NCBI GenBank assembly: GCA_013178045.1
Contig: JABLXP010000005.1
Location: forward strand, 1 to 64,000
Length of the DNA stretch: 64,000 nt
Reading direction: 5' to 3'
DNA from: Bacillota bacterium
GTDB taxonomy: Bacteria; Bacillota; Ch66
Below, piece after piece: positions 17,431 through 26,681 of the stretch. Made by a program: the position numbers and the translations under genes. Positions within the stretch are counted from its first letter, which is position 1; each line of letters begins with the position of its first letter. The notes below the pieces were generated by a model. It was given only the letters and a program-made list of their open reading frames with translations. It was not told the origin of the DNA and ran no database searches.

Positions 17431-19839
17431 TCATCGTCCTTTGAGGCTAAGCAATCTCCGGTACTCTTTTTCCGCTGCCGAGCCAGCTTTTCCCATTTCC
17501 CCAAGCAGAGCAGCGGCCTGCCCCTCTTCCCCCATCACCTGGTACGTTGCCGCTAGCCAGGGAAGAATTTCTTGCTTAAGTTCAGGTTTGGCCAGCGCTG
17601 CCTGCAGATGTCCCACTGCCGCTGGAAAATCTTCCTTTAAATACGCCGCTTGACCGGCCAGCAGCGTGATCTCTGGCGTAACCTCAAGCTTCGGACCAAC
17701 CCAGAACTTCAAGCGGTCTGGCGGTACGGCGTCGGCTTTTTTCTTGATCTCGGTTGGGAGATTGTATGCCCGTTCGAAATAGGGCCTGGCCTTTTTCTCC
17801 GCCTTCTGCTCCAGGAAATACCGTCCGGCAGAAACATATACTTTGCCCAGCGCCTCATATGCGCCAATATCCAGCGGATTAATCTGAACCAACCGCTCAG
17901 CGACAATCAGGGTCTTATCACCACGACCAATCTCCGAATAAAGATTAAGGAGCTTTGATTGCACCTTAAGATTGTTTGGCTCTAACTGTTCAGCCTTTTC
18001 TAATTGTTTTACGATCTCGTCAATCTTAGCTTTATCTTTCTTTCCAGCATTTAAAATGTATGTCATCTGGGCCAGATCCAGACGATAGCTGGCGGTAAAG
18101 GGGTCGAATTGGACTGCCCGGGCAAAGCTATCAGCCGCTTGTTTAAAATCTTTTTCCTGAAATGCCTCAGCCCCGGCTTTGGCGCTGCGCTCAGCCGCGT
18201 AAAGCGATGCTGAAGGGATGAGAAGAAACAATGCCACTACTAAACCTAATGTTACATTAATAATTCGGTTCCGAAACTTCAGGGAAAGGCCGCTTATTTT
18301 TCTCTGTTCTCCGGCAGCTGACTCTGCCAAAATCATTAAGTGGCTGGCTCGGATAAGACCAAGCAGACTCCAAAGGAAAAGGCACATAGCCGGCAGGGAC
18401 AGGGTAAAGTCAATCGCGCTGTGGGCCCCGATGGCCAGCGCCGCCACCCCCATTCCCCACACACTAAGCCAATCGCCACTCGCTGCTGCTAGTACACGTC
18501 TCAGGAGCCAGAGGGTATACAACAGGGTCGCCCACATGGCCAGAAATGCAATAAATCCGAATGTCCCCGCTTCGACCCAGACCTGCATGAAGTGGTTGTG
18601 GACTTCTGTTGTATAATACAGGTAGTCCTGATAGCGGTGGTAAAGAGCATTCCAGCCGCCTGCTCCCGTTCCCAGTACCGGGTGATCCTTGACGATCTCC
18701 CAGGCAATCGCGGTAAAATCATGGCGGGTGACAAAGCTCTGGTCCTCCGCTGTGAACGATGACAAGCGGTCAACAAACGCTTGCGGTAAAACCCGTTGAC
18801 GCATACTGTGATCAGACGCGATGATACCGCCGCTAACGATAATCACCAGGATTAAGCATATTATGGCAGGCTTAACATAATTGGCTTTATCCTGGGCAAA
18901 CCTGGCCAGCATGATTTCCATGCCCGTGGCTAGCAGTTCCCCTGATATTACAATCAGCGCTCCTCCCAGGAGCGGCCGCCAAATAGCACTGCTTGTCCCC
19001 TGCGCCGCTGTCAGAAGACCCTTAGAAACAATTATAGATGCCACAACTACCAAAACCACATTAAATAACAATCGCGGCCAATGCTTTATCGGCAAACCGG
19101 CCAGCAGAAGAACCAGACCCAGCAGGAGGACCAGCCACCCCCCTTTGGAGAGGGCGGACAAACTTACGGCGATCAGCAGCAGGTTGCCAACCGCATACAC
19201 CATACGGAAGTATACCTTCGTTTGTCCCTGCCATGAGGTAAATCCCAGCAGGCTGACCGCCGCCAGATAGGCAGCTGAAATATTGGGATATTGAAGAGTT
19301 GAATAAATTCTGCCATTCACTACCGCACCGGGGTAGTGGATGTAACCTATCGCCACGCCGATTCCCACCAAAGCCACACCAACAGCGCTGAGATAAAGCA
19401 CATTGAGAGCAAGGCGCACAAGGAACCTGTTTCTGATCAATTCGACAACCAACCAGTAGATCGCCAGGTAATCTATTGCCCGCAGCATCCCTTTTATAGC
19501 CTCCGGAAGACTGGCCGCCGCAGTAACCGACAGGGTGTAGGCCATGGCATACGCCAGGACAGCAAAATCCAGCGGGTGCACCAGAAAAGTAAACTCCCGT
19601 CGGTGAAATTTACCCGCCATAACGACAGCCAAAAGCAGCCCCGTGATAATCTGGCTGGGCAGCATTTCCGAAGAAAAGAACAGGCCGCGGAAATATGGTG
19701 GATAGAATAGAAGCACCATCAGGATAACGATCAAGATTGTTCCAAGATTAGATACGATAAAATTACGGGATTTATTTTGCGGTAGTATATTCTTTTCCGG
19801 CATGCTTATTTGGGTTTTTTCAGAAGCTGGCTTTGACAT
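17431..19839 (-). CDS. O-antigen ligase/polymerase-like membrane protein with TPR tail
   Basis: This 802-residue protein has about 12 hydrophobic segments in its first 530 residues, and between the late segments a Wzy/WaaL-type loop with VLGTGAGGWNALY and the conserved histidine pair in EVHNHFMQVWVEAG. The last 250 residues are soluble and made of TPR-like helix pairs (AFQEKDFKQAADSFARAVQ and later copies). The family joins or polymerises lipid-linked glycans on the outer face of the membrane. The TPR part may recruit substrate or partners. It is the first gene of the polysaccharide unit read from the 20-kb end; whether it is a polymerase or a ligase cannot be settled here. Confidence 0.85.
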   Translation of the reverse strand: MSKPASEKTQISMPEKNILPQNKSRNFIVSNLGTILIVILMVLLFYPPYFRGLFFSSEMLPSQIITGLLLAVVMAGKFHRREFTFLVHPLDFAVLAYAMAYTLSVTAAASLPEAIKGMLRAIDYLAIYWLVVELIRNRFLVRLALNVLYLSAVGVALVGIGVAIGYIHYPGAVVNGRIYSTLQYPNISAAYLAAVSLLGFTSWQGQTKVYFRMVYAVGNLLLIAVSLSALSKGGWLVLLLGLVLLLAGLPIKHWPRLLFNVVLVVVASIIVSKGLLTAAQGTSSAIWRPLLGGALIVISGELLATGMEIMLARFAQDKANYVKPAIICLILVIIVSGGIIASDHSMRQRVLPQAFVDRLSSFTAEDQSFVTRHDFTAIAWEIVKDHPVLGTGAGGWNALYHRYQDYLYYTTEVHNHFMQVWVEAGTFGFIAFLAMWATLLYTLWLLRRVLAAASGDWLSVWGMGVAALAIGAHSAIDFTLSLPAMCLFLWSLLGLIRASHLMILAESAAGEQRKISGLSLKFRNRIINVTLGLVVALFLLIPSASLYAAERSAKAGAEAFQEKDFKQAADSFARAVQFDPFTASYRLDLAQMTYILNAGKKDKAKIDEIVKQLEKAEQLEPNNLKVQSKLLNLYSEIGRGDKTLIVAERLVQINPLDIGAYEALGKVYVSAGRYFLEQKAEKKARPYFERAYNLPTEIKKKADAVPPDRLKFWVGPKLEVTPEITLLAGQAAYLKEDFPAAVGHLQAALAKPELKQEILPWLAATYQVMGEEGQAAALLGEMGKAGSAAEKEYRRLLSLKGR

Positions 19840-20046
19840 GCGACAGGTTCTCCCCAGTTTGATATGTTAATGCTGTACATAGTTTTTTATCTTTCGATAA
19901 CAATCGTGAATTTCCTTCCCGAGAATGACAGAAACTCATTACAATTCTGGAAACAAAGTTAATTCTGCTGAACGGTCTTCAAAAATTGCCCTGAACATAA
20001 ACTTGTGTCAATCAATTAACTGCACATTTACTGCTTTAAATGAACC
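19840..20046 (-). promoter_or_regulatory. Upstream region of the polysaccharide operon
   Basis: About 200 bp of AT-rich non-coding DNA precede the Wzy-like gene. On the minus strand a possible pair is TTGTTA, then 16 bp, then TATGTA, spanning a small GNRA-like hairpin TTATC-GAAA-GATAA. The match to the housekeeping consensus is modest and the exact promoter is not certain. Confidence 0.25.
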
Positions 20047-20073
20047 AGAGACCCCGGACAGCACAGGGTCTCT
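20047..20073 (-). terminator. Hairpin after the SLH subtilase gene
   Basis: AGAGACCC at 20047-20054 pairs perfectly with GGGTCTCT at 20066-20073 around an 11-nt loop. It lies 20 bp after the stop of the subtilase gene. The following minus-strand sequence is only moderately T-rich, so it may be a weak terminator or a 3' stabilising hairpin. Confidence 0.45.
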
Positions 20074-20092
20074 AATAGCATGAATTCAGGAA

Positions 20093-23000
20093 TTATAGAT
20101 TTTCTCTTAATACTGATACACGGATCTTCGTCTTATCTCTATCCGGCACTATCCTGAATTCAGCTTTACCTTGATTGAGTTCATACAACCGGTCGTTTAT
20201 CACTGCAAAACCGGCAACCGGTAGGTTCGTGCTTTTGTCCCGCACCTGCAGTGTAAACGTTGTCGGCTCACCCGGGATAATCTCCCTGGGTACGACGCTG
20301 ACATACCAGTCTCTCTTCTCCTCATTTTTGTCCTCACTTTTGGACCGCGGCGGGGCTGCACCTGACTCGCCGGCTCCAACCAGATTGCAAACAAAATAGT
20401 ATTGGCTTTCTGTCTTACCATAAAGGCTGAGCGTGGCCGAACTGTACACCACCACCTCCCAGATCCCCGCTTTCGGTTGATTGATCTCCGCTCCGATCTG
20501 GTTTCTGATCACGGTGTCTGGCGGGCCAAACCCGGCATAGTCGGTCATGATTTTCTGGTTGCCTGCCGGGTCAATGATGTGCAGCCTGGCTCGTCCTAGA
20601 TAATTTCCGTCATCATCTTGCGGCACGCTCAGGGTTGCCTTCAGTTTGGCTGTCCCGGGAGGCACCACGAAGTAATACCGCTTGAATTGTCCCGCCCCCA
20701 GGGTTTCCGAGGTTCTAAAGGTACAGTCATTGCTCTTATCCAGTTTATGTGGCACAATCACGGTGGTTAAAAACTCAATTTCCCGGTTTCCGGTCGCCGC
20801 GTTTTCTCCGAACAAGTATCCGCTGTATAAGCCAGGCTGTTCCAGATGATCTAGCTTCAGTTCGACTTTTCTTGAACTATTCGCGCTAACAGCACTTTGG
20901 GCCAGATTTGTCGCCAGCCAGTCTTCGTCAGTTTTCCATTGGATGGGAATGTTCGTGTCAGTATGATTCGAAACTGTCATGGTCAAACGACCGGGAAGCA
21001 AACCACGTTCATAAATAGATTTGCCATCCGGATTGTTCAGCAGATGGATACTGTAGTCGATCTTATCTGTGGCGGGCGGCAGATTGAGACAATCCCACGA
21101 CTTCGCCAAGTCGATCACGCCGTGCCCCTGCTCTACCGGCTCGAGATTTGGCAATTCCCGCGCCCCCTGACCAAGGGCACTTTTTATCTGTGGGGGAGTA
21201 ACTTTTTTCCCTGCCCGTTCGGCCGCATCCAATAACAGGGCAACGCCTCCCGCCACATGTGGTGCGGCCATGCTTGTGCCTTCCAGCAATCCGTACGGAC
21301 GCCCTTTCCAGAGCGGTACCGTCGAGATGGCACTGCCGGGAGCCACCACATAGGGCACAGAATATCCGTCATACCGGGGGCCCATCGAACTGAAAAACCA
21401 AACGCTATCCTGAACCGTCTCCCATCCGTAGTCTGTCCGCCACATCCGCGGGGAAATATAAGCGCCAACACTAATGGCAGCATCTGCATCGGCAGGTGTT
21501 GCCACCGTCCCGAGGCCCGGCCCCCGGTTGCCGACCGCGATTGTGAAGATTGTCCCATGCTGTGCGGTTATTTCATTCACCGTCTGCGCCAGATCACTCA
21601 CGGTATCTTTTTTAATGGTGTACATGCCGAGGCTCAGGCTGACAATGTCGGCACCGTTTTCTCCCGCATACCACATCGCCTTGGTCACGGCACTCAATTT
21701 TGCCCGTCCGTTGGCCGGCACAGCCTTTATCACCATAATTCTGGCTCCAGGTGCAACCCCCTGAATTTGCCCATTGGCAGCGGCAATCCCGGCGACATGG
21801 GTGCCGTGGTCATTGGCATCGAATCCTATTTTGAACCAGCGGCCTTCCCGGTCAATTTCAGTAACAACAAAATTGAATTTCTTCTCCGGCCGGTTGCTGC
21901 TGAAGCTGGCATAGGTTCCTCCCGCATTAAACGAGATTAACGGCTGTTCATCGGTCAGATCCCTGTCGCCGTCCGTATCAATGATCACGGTATAATAGGA
22001 GCCAGTACTCCGCCTAGCCACAACAACAGCCAGAAACGCATCATTTTGATCACCGTCCAGGTTGAAATCGATCCCGCTGACATCATCGGCCCGGCTGTGG
22101 TTCTCCATGACATAGCCATAATATAAGACATCGGAATAAGCGTTATCGAGATCTATTTTATACGCATCATTATGAATTTTAATCACACCATTTTCGACCA
22201 TGGCTCTGCCCCGGGTGGGCACATATCCTTCATCGGTAATATCAATAAACTGAACAATTTTTCTCTCCCCGCTGGTGGTAAACTGCAGGTCAGGATGGCC
22301 CGGGTCAACCCCTGAATCAATGATCGCGATTACCTGCCCCTGGCCGTCCGCCCCGGTCAGAGCCGTAAAAGCCGGCTGATTTATTTCACGCCTGGTCACC
22401 TGCAGACTCAGCGCCGGCTGCCTGTCCGGGGCGGCCAGCGGCCGCGGCTCGCCAAGGGGGAAATTACCCTCCAGAGCCTTTATAGTCATCCCTTCCGCTT
22501 CCGTCTGCTCCGGATCATCTACCGGGACAACCTGTACGCCATTATTTTGTGCGTTTTGATCATTTTCACTTTGATTATCTTTAAGGGTCAAATTTATCTT
22601 CGCATCTTCCACAATTTTGAGTGGCAACTCTCTGGACCGTGCCACCTCAATATATGTGATCTGGCCTTTATCATTCAGCAATACATACACGGAATGATTA
22701 ACCAGCCATTTATCAAACGGCATAAAAGCATGATCTTTTTCAAGCACAACCTCAGGTGCCAGTTGAAAATACTGGGATACATCACCGATTCTTAACTGGA
22801 TTTCCCTCTGCTCAAAATTAAGGTCAACGACTGTGCCGAATACATCATACTTCTGCCCACTTTCCTCAAGCAAAGCAAGAAGGTCAGCCACGGCATTTAA
22901 CCGTGTATATACTGATAATCTTCCTGCATCAGATTTTGCCCCGCTATTCTGCGTTTGTCGCTCGGCCGGTATACCCAGCAGCATGCGGGCGCGGTCGAAA

Positions 23001-23422
23001 AGTAGGATGGCTTCCTTTGAAGACACCGGGCGGTCGGGCGCAAAACAGCCACTGCCATCTCCTTTGACGAGGCCCAGTTCCCAGACAAGCTGAACCAGGT
23101 CACGGCTCCAATGATTGTCCAGATCCTGAAATGCGAACGCTGTATAATGCGGTATTTCTTTGTATCCCAGGGCAGCGAGCAGCATTTTAACCATCTCCGC
23201 CCGCGTGGGGCTACGGTCAAGCTCTAATGAGCCCGTCGGCTCGCCGTCAATGAGACCTTTTTTAATTGCCATACAGACATCAGGATTGTTAAGTGTATAA
23301 TGGGTGATTTCATTTGAGGCAGCCGCTGGACGTTGCAAAAGTAATAAGCAGCAGAGGCAGAATAAGCAGAATAAAAAGAGGAGCCACACCCGCGCCATAG
23401 CATTTTTTTTAGTTTTTTTCAT
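20093..23422 (-). CDS. SLH-anchored subtilisin-like serine protease (family S8)
   Basis: This 1,109-residue exported protease has a signal peptide ending near RPAAAS (residue 36). Two SLH-like repeats follow in about residues 40-155, which would hold it on the pyruvylated wall polymer. The triad is intact: Asp369 in AIIDSGVDPGHPD, His539 in DHGTHVAG, Ser717 in GTSMAAPHVAGG. The Asp-His distance is about 170 residues, against 32 in subtilisin, so a domain of roughly 140 residues is inserted; it includes the acidic repeats DFNLDGDQND and DTDGDRDLTDE, which look like calcium loops. The last 350 residues are beta-rich. GGAGGG precedes ATG 23422. Likely roles are S-layer processing or nutrient proteolysis. 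Confidence 0.92.
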   Translation of the reverse strand: MKKTKKNAMARVWLLFLFCLFCLCCLLLLQRPAAASNEITHYTLNNPDVCMAIKKGLIDGEPTGSLELDRSPTRAEMVKMLLAALGYKEIPHYTAFAFQDLDNHWSRDLVQLVWELGLVKGDGSGCFAPDRPVSSKEAILLFDRARMLLGIPAERQTQNSGAKSDAGRLSVYTRLNAVADLLALLEESGQKYDVFGTVVDLNFEQREIQLRIGDVSQYFQLAPEVVLEKDHAFMPFDKWLVNHSVYVLLNDKGQITYIEVARSRELPLKIVEDAKINLTLKDNQSENDQNAQNNGVQVVPVDDPEQTEAEGMTIKALEGNFPLGEPRPLAAPDRQPALSLQVTRREINQPAFTALTGADGQGQVIAIIDSGVDPGHPDLQFTTSGERKIVQFIDITDEGYVPTRGRAMVENGVIKIHNDAYKIDLDNAYSDVLYYGYVMENHSRADDVSGIDFNLDGDQNDAFLAVVVARRSTGSYYTVIIDTDGDRDLTDEQPLISFNAGGTYASFSSNRPEKKFNFVVTEIDREGRWFKIGFDANDHGTHVAGIAAANGQIQGVAPGARIMVIKAVPANGRAKLSAVTKAMWYAGENGADIVSLSLGMYTIKKDTVSDLAQTVNEITAQHGTIFTIAVGNRGPGLGTVATPADADAAISVGAYISPRMWRTDYGWETVQDSVWFFSSMGPRYDGYSVPYVVAPGSAISTVPLWKGRPYGLLEGTSMAAPHVAGGVALLLDAAERAGKKVTPPQIKSALGQGARELPNLEPVEQGHGVIDLAKSWDCLNLPPATDKIDYSIHLLNNPDGKSIYERGLLPGRLTMTVSNHTDTNIPIQWKTDEDWLATNLAQSAVSANSSRKVELKLDHLEQPGLYSGYLFGENAATGNREIEFLTTVIVPHKLDKSNDCTFRTSETLGAGQFKRYYFVVPPGTAKLKATLSVPQDDDGNYLGRARLHIIDPAGNQKIMTDYAGFGPPDTVIRNQIGAEINQPKAGIWEVVVYSSATLSLYGKTESQYYFVCNLVGAGESGAAPPRSKSEDKNEEKRDWYVSVVPREIIPGEPTTFTLQVRDKSTNLPVAGFAVINDRLYELNQGKAEFRIVPDRDKTKIRVSVLRENL

Positions 23423-23457
23423 ACGCCCTCCATATTTATGGTAGATTTTTTCTCCAT

Positions 23458-23486
23458 AATTAGGATTCGCATATTATTGCCTAATT
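23458..23486 (-). promoter_or_regulatory. Inverted repeat and possible promoter before the subtilase
   Basis: AATTAGG at 23458-23464 and CCTAATT at 23480-23486 form a 7-bp inverted repeat separated by 15 bp. On the minus strand TGAACT, 16 bp and TAATAT overlap it and could be a promoter with a built-in operator. The -35 match is poor. Confidence 0.3.
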
Positions 23487-23627
23487 CCTTTTAGTTCAGT
23501 TACATTTTCTGTTTTTTAATCCTCCGCTACTTTTTTTCGTTAAATTTTCTGGACGTTTTTTGCAGTCCCGGGAATATTTATCATTTCTTCAATCTCTGCC
23601 ATTAATAATCTAGCCGGTTCAGCACAT

Positions 23628-23663
23628 AAAAAAGGCATCCAACCCCAGAGGGTTGGATGCCTT
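23628..23663 (-). terminator. Rho-independent terminator of the S-layer gene
   Basis: A perfect 14-bp stem (23632-23645 with 23650-23663, loop CAGA) is followed on the minus strand by six T residues. It lies 27 bp after the S-layer stop codon. It is among the strongest intrinsic terminators in the window, as expected for a highly expressed monocistronic gene. Confidence 0.92.
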
Positions 23664-23689
23664 AGCTTACTGGCGATTACATTTTTGCT

Positions 23690-26332
23690 TTACTTATCGC
23701 CCTTGAAGATGACCGCTTTAACAAGTTTAGTGACACTGTCAATGATTACTAATACCGGATCATCTTTATCTACATCACCGAAGCCCAGCTCTTCCGCATC
23801 GCCGTCTTCGATGTCATAGTAAATGGTCGCGGAATTAGTAGTATACCAAGGCATAGCTCCCGATTTAAGCTGGATTGATTTGCCAGATACTGCGTAGACT
23901 GTATCGTAAATAGCTTGGAATACCGCGTTATTGGCATTATCGTATATTGTTTTACTTGTACCAAAATTAAACGTGTCAATAGCAGTTCTACCATCAATAC
24001 CTGTCAGTTTGCCGCTGCCCGAAACGCTGAAGGCAATAACATCGGCTTCTGCCAGTTTCGCGCCTTCGGTATCATTGGCAACCACATAGGTCTTTTCGGT
24101 ACCTTCAACATCGACAGTGACCACATAGTCATCGCCATTGTACTTAACCTTCTTGACAACGCCCACATAGTCATCGCCGGCAATAGCGTTATAACCGCTT
24201 ACCAGCACTACAACAGTAGCTTCATTACCGTCCTCACAGTAAACCAGTACAGTAGCACTACCATCCTTATCTTCCAGGTCTTCCCACTTAACAATGCTTA
24301 AATCGTCTTCGTCTTTACTGGTATTATAATCGCTCCAGTTGAAGATGATGGTACTATCTGTTACATAATAGTTACCGCTACCTGTAACAATATAATCATC
24401 ATCATCATCAAATCTGGTAGCAATTGCAGTACCTGCTCCTACATTGCCCACATATTCAATTTCATCAACGGTACCGTCTGAAGCCACGCTGTACTTCACT
24501 AATTGACCAGGCTGCAGATCTTCAAATTCATTTGCGATTTCTGGTCCTGTTGATTCTGTATCTGGTCCATCTGGAACATTAATATAATCAGTATCGTTGG
24601 TGCACTCCAGCGTAACAATGGTGCCATCCTGCTTGAACAATTTGACTTTATCTTCCAAGGTACCAGTGCTTACGCCCAGAACCAGCGCATAATTGTCGGC
24701 CTTGCTTTCCACCTTACCAACAATGTATTGAACTTCATTAAAGGTAGTCAGGTAGACAGTTACATCTGCGCCGATCAGGTCTTCCAGGTTTTCTGCATTA
24801 TTATTAATCAGTTTAATTTCTTCACCACTGTTGGTGCTAGCTACTGCATTGCTGGCGAGGAAGTACTCTTTCCCATTGATGGTTAATTTAAGACGTTTGT
24901 TGCTTGTATCACCATAGGATTTATATGTTTCCTTAAATACTTCATCAAGCTTGCCGGTGACTTTCTTCGGCCCAAAGGTAGCAAACAGGAAATCATCATC
25001 CTCGTCTTCGTAAATGCTGACCAGATCGCCCACTTGTACTGCCTTCAAATCCACCGTAGCACCACTGCGCATCAGAACATACGTGTAATCTTCATCAGTG
25101 AAGCTCAGCTTCTTAATGGTAGGCTCCTCAGCATCTGTTGTCGCATCGGCCGGGTTCCAGTACTTGATGTAATCTGCGCCGACTTCGGTAACAACAGCAT
25201 TACTTGGGCTATACTGCCAGACATCAGCGAAAATTATCTGGTCAGCATCATTTATTACGAAACGACCGCTCGCCGCCGTTTTATTAATATTTGATTCAAA
25301 TGCAGCACGTGTTACAGATTCACCATTTAAATAAAATATACCTTTTTCATACAATTCATATGCCTTATCTTTTTCGTTTAGATAGATATAGTTAGTGCCA
25401 CCATCATACGTATCTGTATTCTTAGCTCTATCAGTGAAATACCGGTCACTTTCGGTTTCGATCTTGATGTACTTGACCAGGTCTTTCTGGCCGCCGCTTC
25501 TGTCATCAACCCATGCAGTGACATTCAATCCGATATACTTGTTGGGATCGATGCCAGGTGCAACTTCATAGGTAGTGCCGTTAATTACGATTTCATTGGC
25601 CTTAATATCCCCACGGGCAATCTTCGGCGCCTTGGTTACATCTTTTTCTTTAACTACATACAGATCCAGTTTTTCGGTCAGTATTGTCTTGTTCGGGTCA
25701 TCGTTTCTGTACTCAACATCGCCGGTGCCATAGGTGGCTTGATACATCATCGGGATGTCCAGCGAGTTGTCGGTCATGATAGCTACATCGCCGCGGTTCG
25801 CCGGCGCATTGGCAACCACAGTCACGTCATCGGTCACGCCGATTTCGTTCCCTTTGGCCAGGTAGCCGGTCGGCCAGGCCCCTTTGATAGCTGGCTCATA
25901 GCCCAGCGCCCGCACCAGGATCGCTACCGCTTCAGCGTAGGTGACGTTGGCCTCAGGCTTGAAAGTGCCATCCGGGTAACCTTTCAGCAAGCCCTGGTCA
26001 ACTGCCACATTGATGTAACCGGAAGCCCAGTGAGCCGCGGTAACATCAGAAAACGGGGTGTCCCCCTTGGTGAACTGAGCGGACTTTTCCAGTCCCAGCA
26101 GCCGCACGGCAACCGCCGCAAACTCAGCGCGGGTGATCTTGTTGTCCGCTTTGAAAGTCCCATCCGGATAGCCAGTAAGAATGTCCAGTGCAGCCAGTTC
26201 GGTAACCGCTTGTTCGTAGTTCTTGCCTTTGATGTCGGTCGGGATTGGAGCCGCGCTGGCGGTCCCGACGATGCTGAACAGGAAGGTCAGCAATACAGCC
26301 AGGACGACAAGCTTGTTGTGCTTTTTCAACAT
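23690..26332 (-). CDS. S-layer protein with three N-terminal SLH domains
   Basis: This 880-residue secreted protein has a signal peptide (about residues 1-27, ending GTASAAP). Three SLH repeats follow in about residues 30-200; ILTGYPDGTFKADNKITRAEF and LLKGYPDGTFKPEANVTYAEA are the first two. The remaining 680 residues are Asp/Glu-, Thr- and Val-rich, with repeated beta-type segments and no recognisable enzyme motif, typical of a self-assembling array protein. The acidic clusters (DEDDDF, DDDDDY) could bind calcium. It has its own promoter at 26552-26581, a long leader and a strong terminator. SLH domains bind pyruvylated wall polymer, and csaB lies 1.2 kb upstream. Confidence 0.93.
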   Translation of the reverse strand: MLKKHNKLVVLAVLLTFLFSIVGTASAAPIPTDIKGKNYEQAVTELAALDILTGYPDGTFKADNKITRAEFAAVAVRLLGLEKSAQFTKGDTPFSDVTAAHWASGYINVAVDQGLLKGYPDGTFKPEANVTYAEAVAILVRALGYEPAIKGAWPTGYLAKGNEIGVTDDVTVVANAPANRGDVAIMTDNSLDIPMMYQATYGTGDVEYRNDDPNKTILTEKLDLYVVKEKDVTKAPKIARGDIKANEIVINGTTYEVAPGIDPNKYIGLNVTAWVDDRSGGQKDLVKYIKIETESDRYFTDRAKNTDTYDGGTNYIYLNEKDKAYELYEKGIFYLNGESVTRAAFESNINKTAASGRFVINDADQIIFADVWQYSPSNAVVTEVGADYIKYWNPADATTDAEEPTIKKLSFTDEDYTYVLMRSGATVDLKAVQVGDLVSIYEDEDDDFLFATFGPKKVTGKLDEVFKETYKSYGDTSNKRLKLTINGKEYFLASNAVASTNSGEEIKLINNNAENLEDLIGADVTVYLTTFNEVQYIVGKVESKADNYALVLGVSTGTLEDKVKLFKQDGTIVTLECTNDTDYINVPDGPDTESTGPEIANEFEDLQPGQLVKYSVASDGTVDEIEYVGNVGAGTAIATRFDDDDDYIVTGSGNYYVTDSTIIFNWSDYNTSKDEDDLSIVKWEDLEDKDGSATVLVYCEDGNEATVVVLVSGYNAIAGDDYVGVVKKVKYNGDDYVVTVDVEGTEKTYVVANDTEGAKLAEADVIAFSVSGSGKLTGIDGRTAIDTFNFGTSKTIYDNANNAVFQAIYDTVYAVSGKSIQLKSGAMPWYTTNSATIYYDIEDGDAEELGFGDVDKDDPVLVIIDSVTKLVKAVIFKGDK

Positions 26333-26465
26333 CCTTTGTGAATCCCCCTTTGTTTTGATTTAGTGTTGGATACTTGTGAGTGACCTGCTTGAGTGAATCT
26401 TCGCGATTATGTAGCTGGCGATCCCTCCCTTCAAAAAGGATGGTATATGGCGGTTAGCTTAAGCT

Positions 26466-26487
26466 CTAAAGGTATGGGTACCTTTAG
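26466..26487 (-). promoter_or_regulatory. Leader hairpin in the S-layer mRNA
   Basis: CTAAAGGTA at 26466-26474 and TACCTTTAG at 26479-26487 form a perfect 9-bp stem with a TGGG (minus strand CCCA) loop. It lies some 60 nt inside the transcript predicted from the promoter at 26552-26581, which would have a leader of about 210 nt. Long structured leaders that stabilise mRNA are known for several S-layer genes; that role here is inference. Confidence 0.55.
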
Positions 26488-26551
26488 AAACTTGATTCAA
26501 CTGGAAGGATTGGAAGTTGACAGGATATGATGGACGGATTTGCCACTCTCT

Positions 26552-26581
26552 ATTATATATCACGGTTGACTGGCTAGTCAA
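26552..26581 (-). promoter_or_regulatory. Housekeeping-type promoter of the S-layer gene
   Basis: On the minus strand TTGACT (26576-26581) and TATAAT (26552-26557) are separated by 18 bp, a near-consensus sigma-A promoter. The -35 box is one arm of a perfect inverted repeat, TTGACT-N4-AGTCAA (26566-26581), which could be an operator. Confidence 0.75.
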
Positions 26582-26650
26582 TTATCGTTCTGGCAGATCC
26601 CTTGTTCATGGTTATTTGACGCCGGCAAGCCGCTTTTTGTTCCACCGGAA

Positions 26651-26677
26651 AATAAAAAAATCCGGAAATTTTCCCGG
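26651..26677 (-). terminator. Terminator after the TagA-type glycosyltransferase gene
   Basis: On the minus strand CCGG(G)AAA and TTTCCGG form a short stem with one bulged base, followed by ATTTTTTTATTTT. It starts within 6 bp of the stop codon and separates the csaB-tagA unit from the S-layer gene. Confidence 0.55.
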
Positions 26678-26681
26678 TTTC

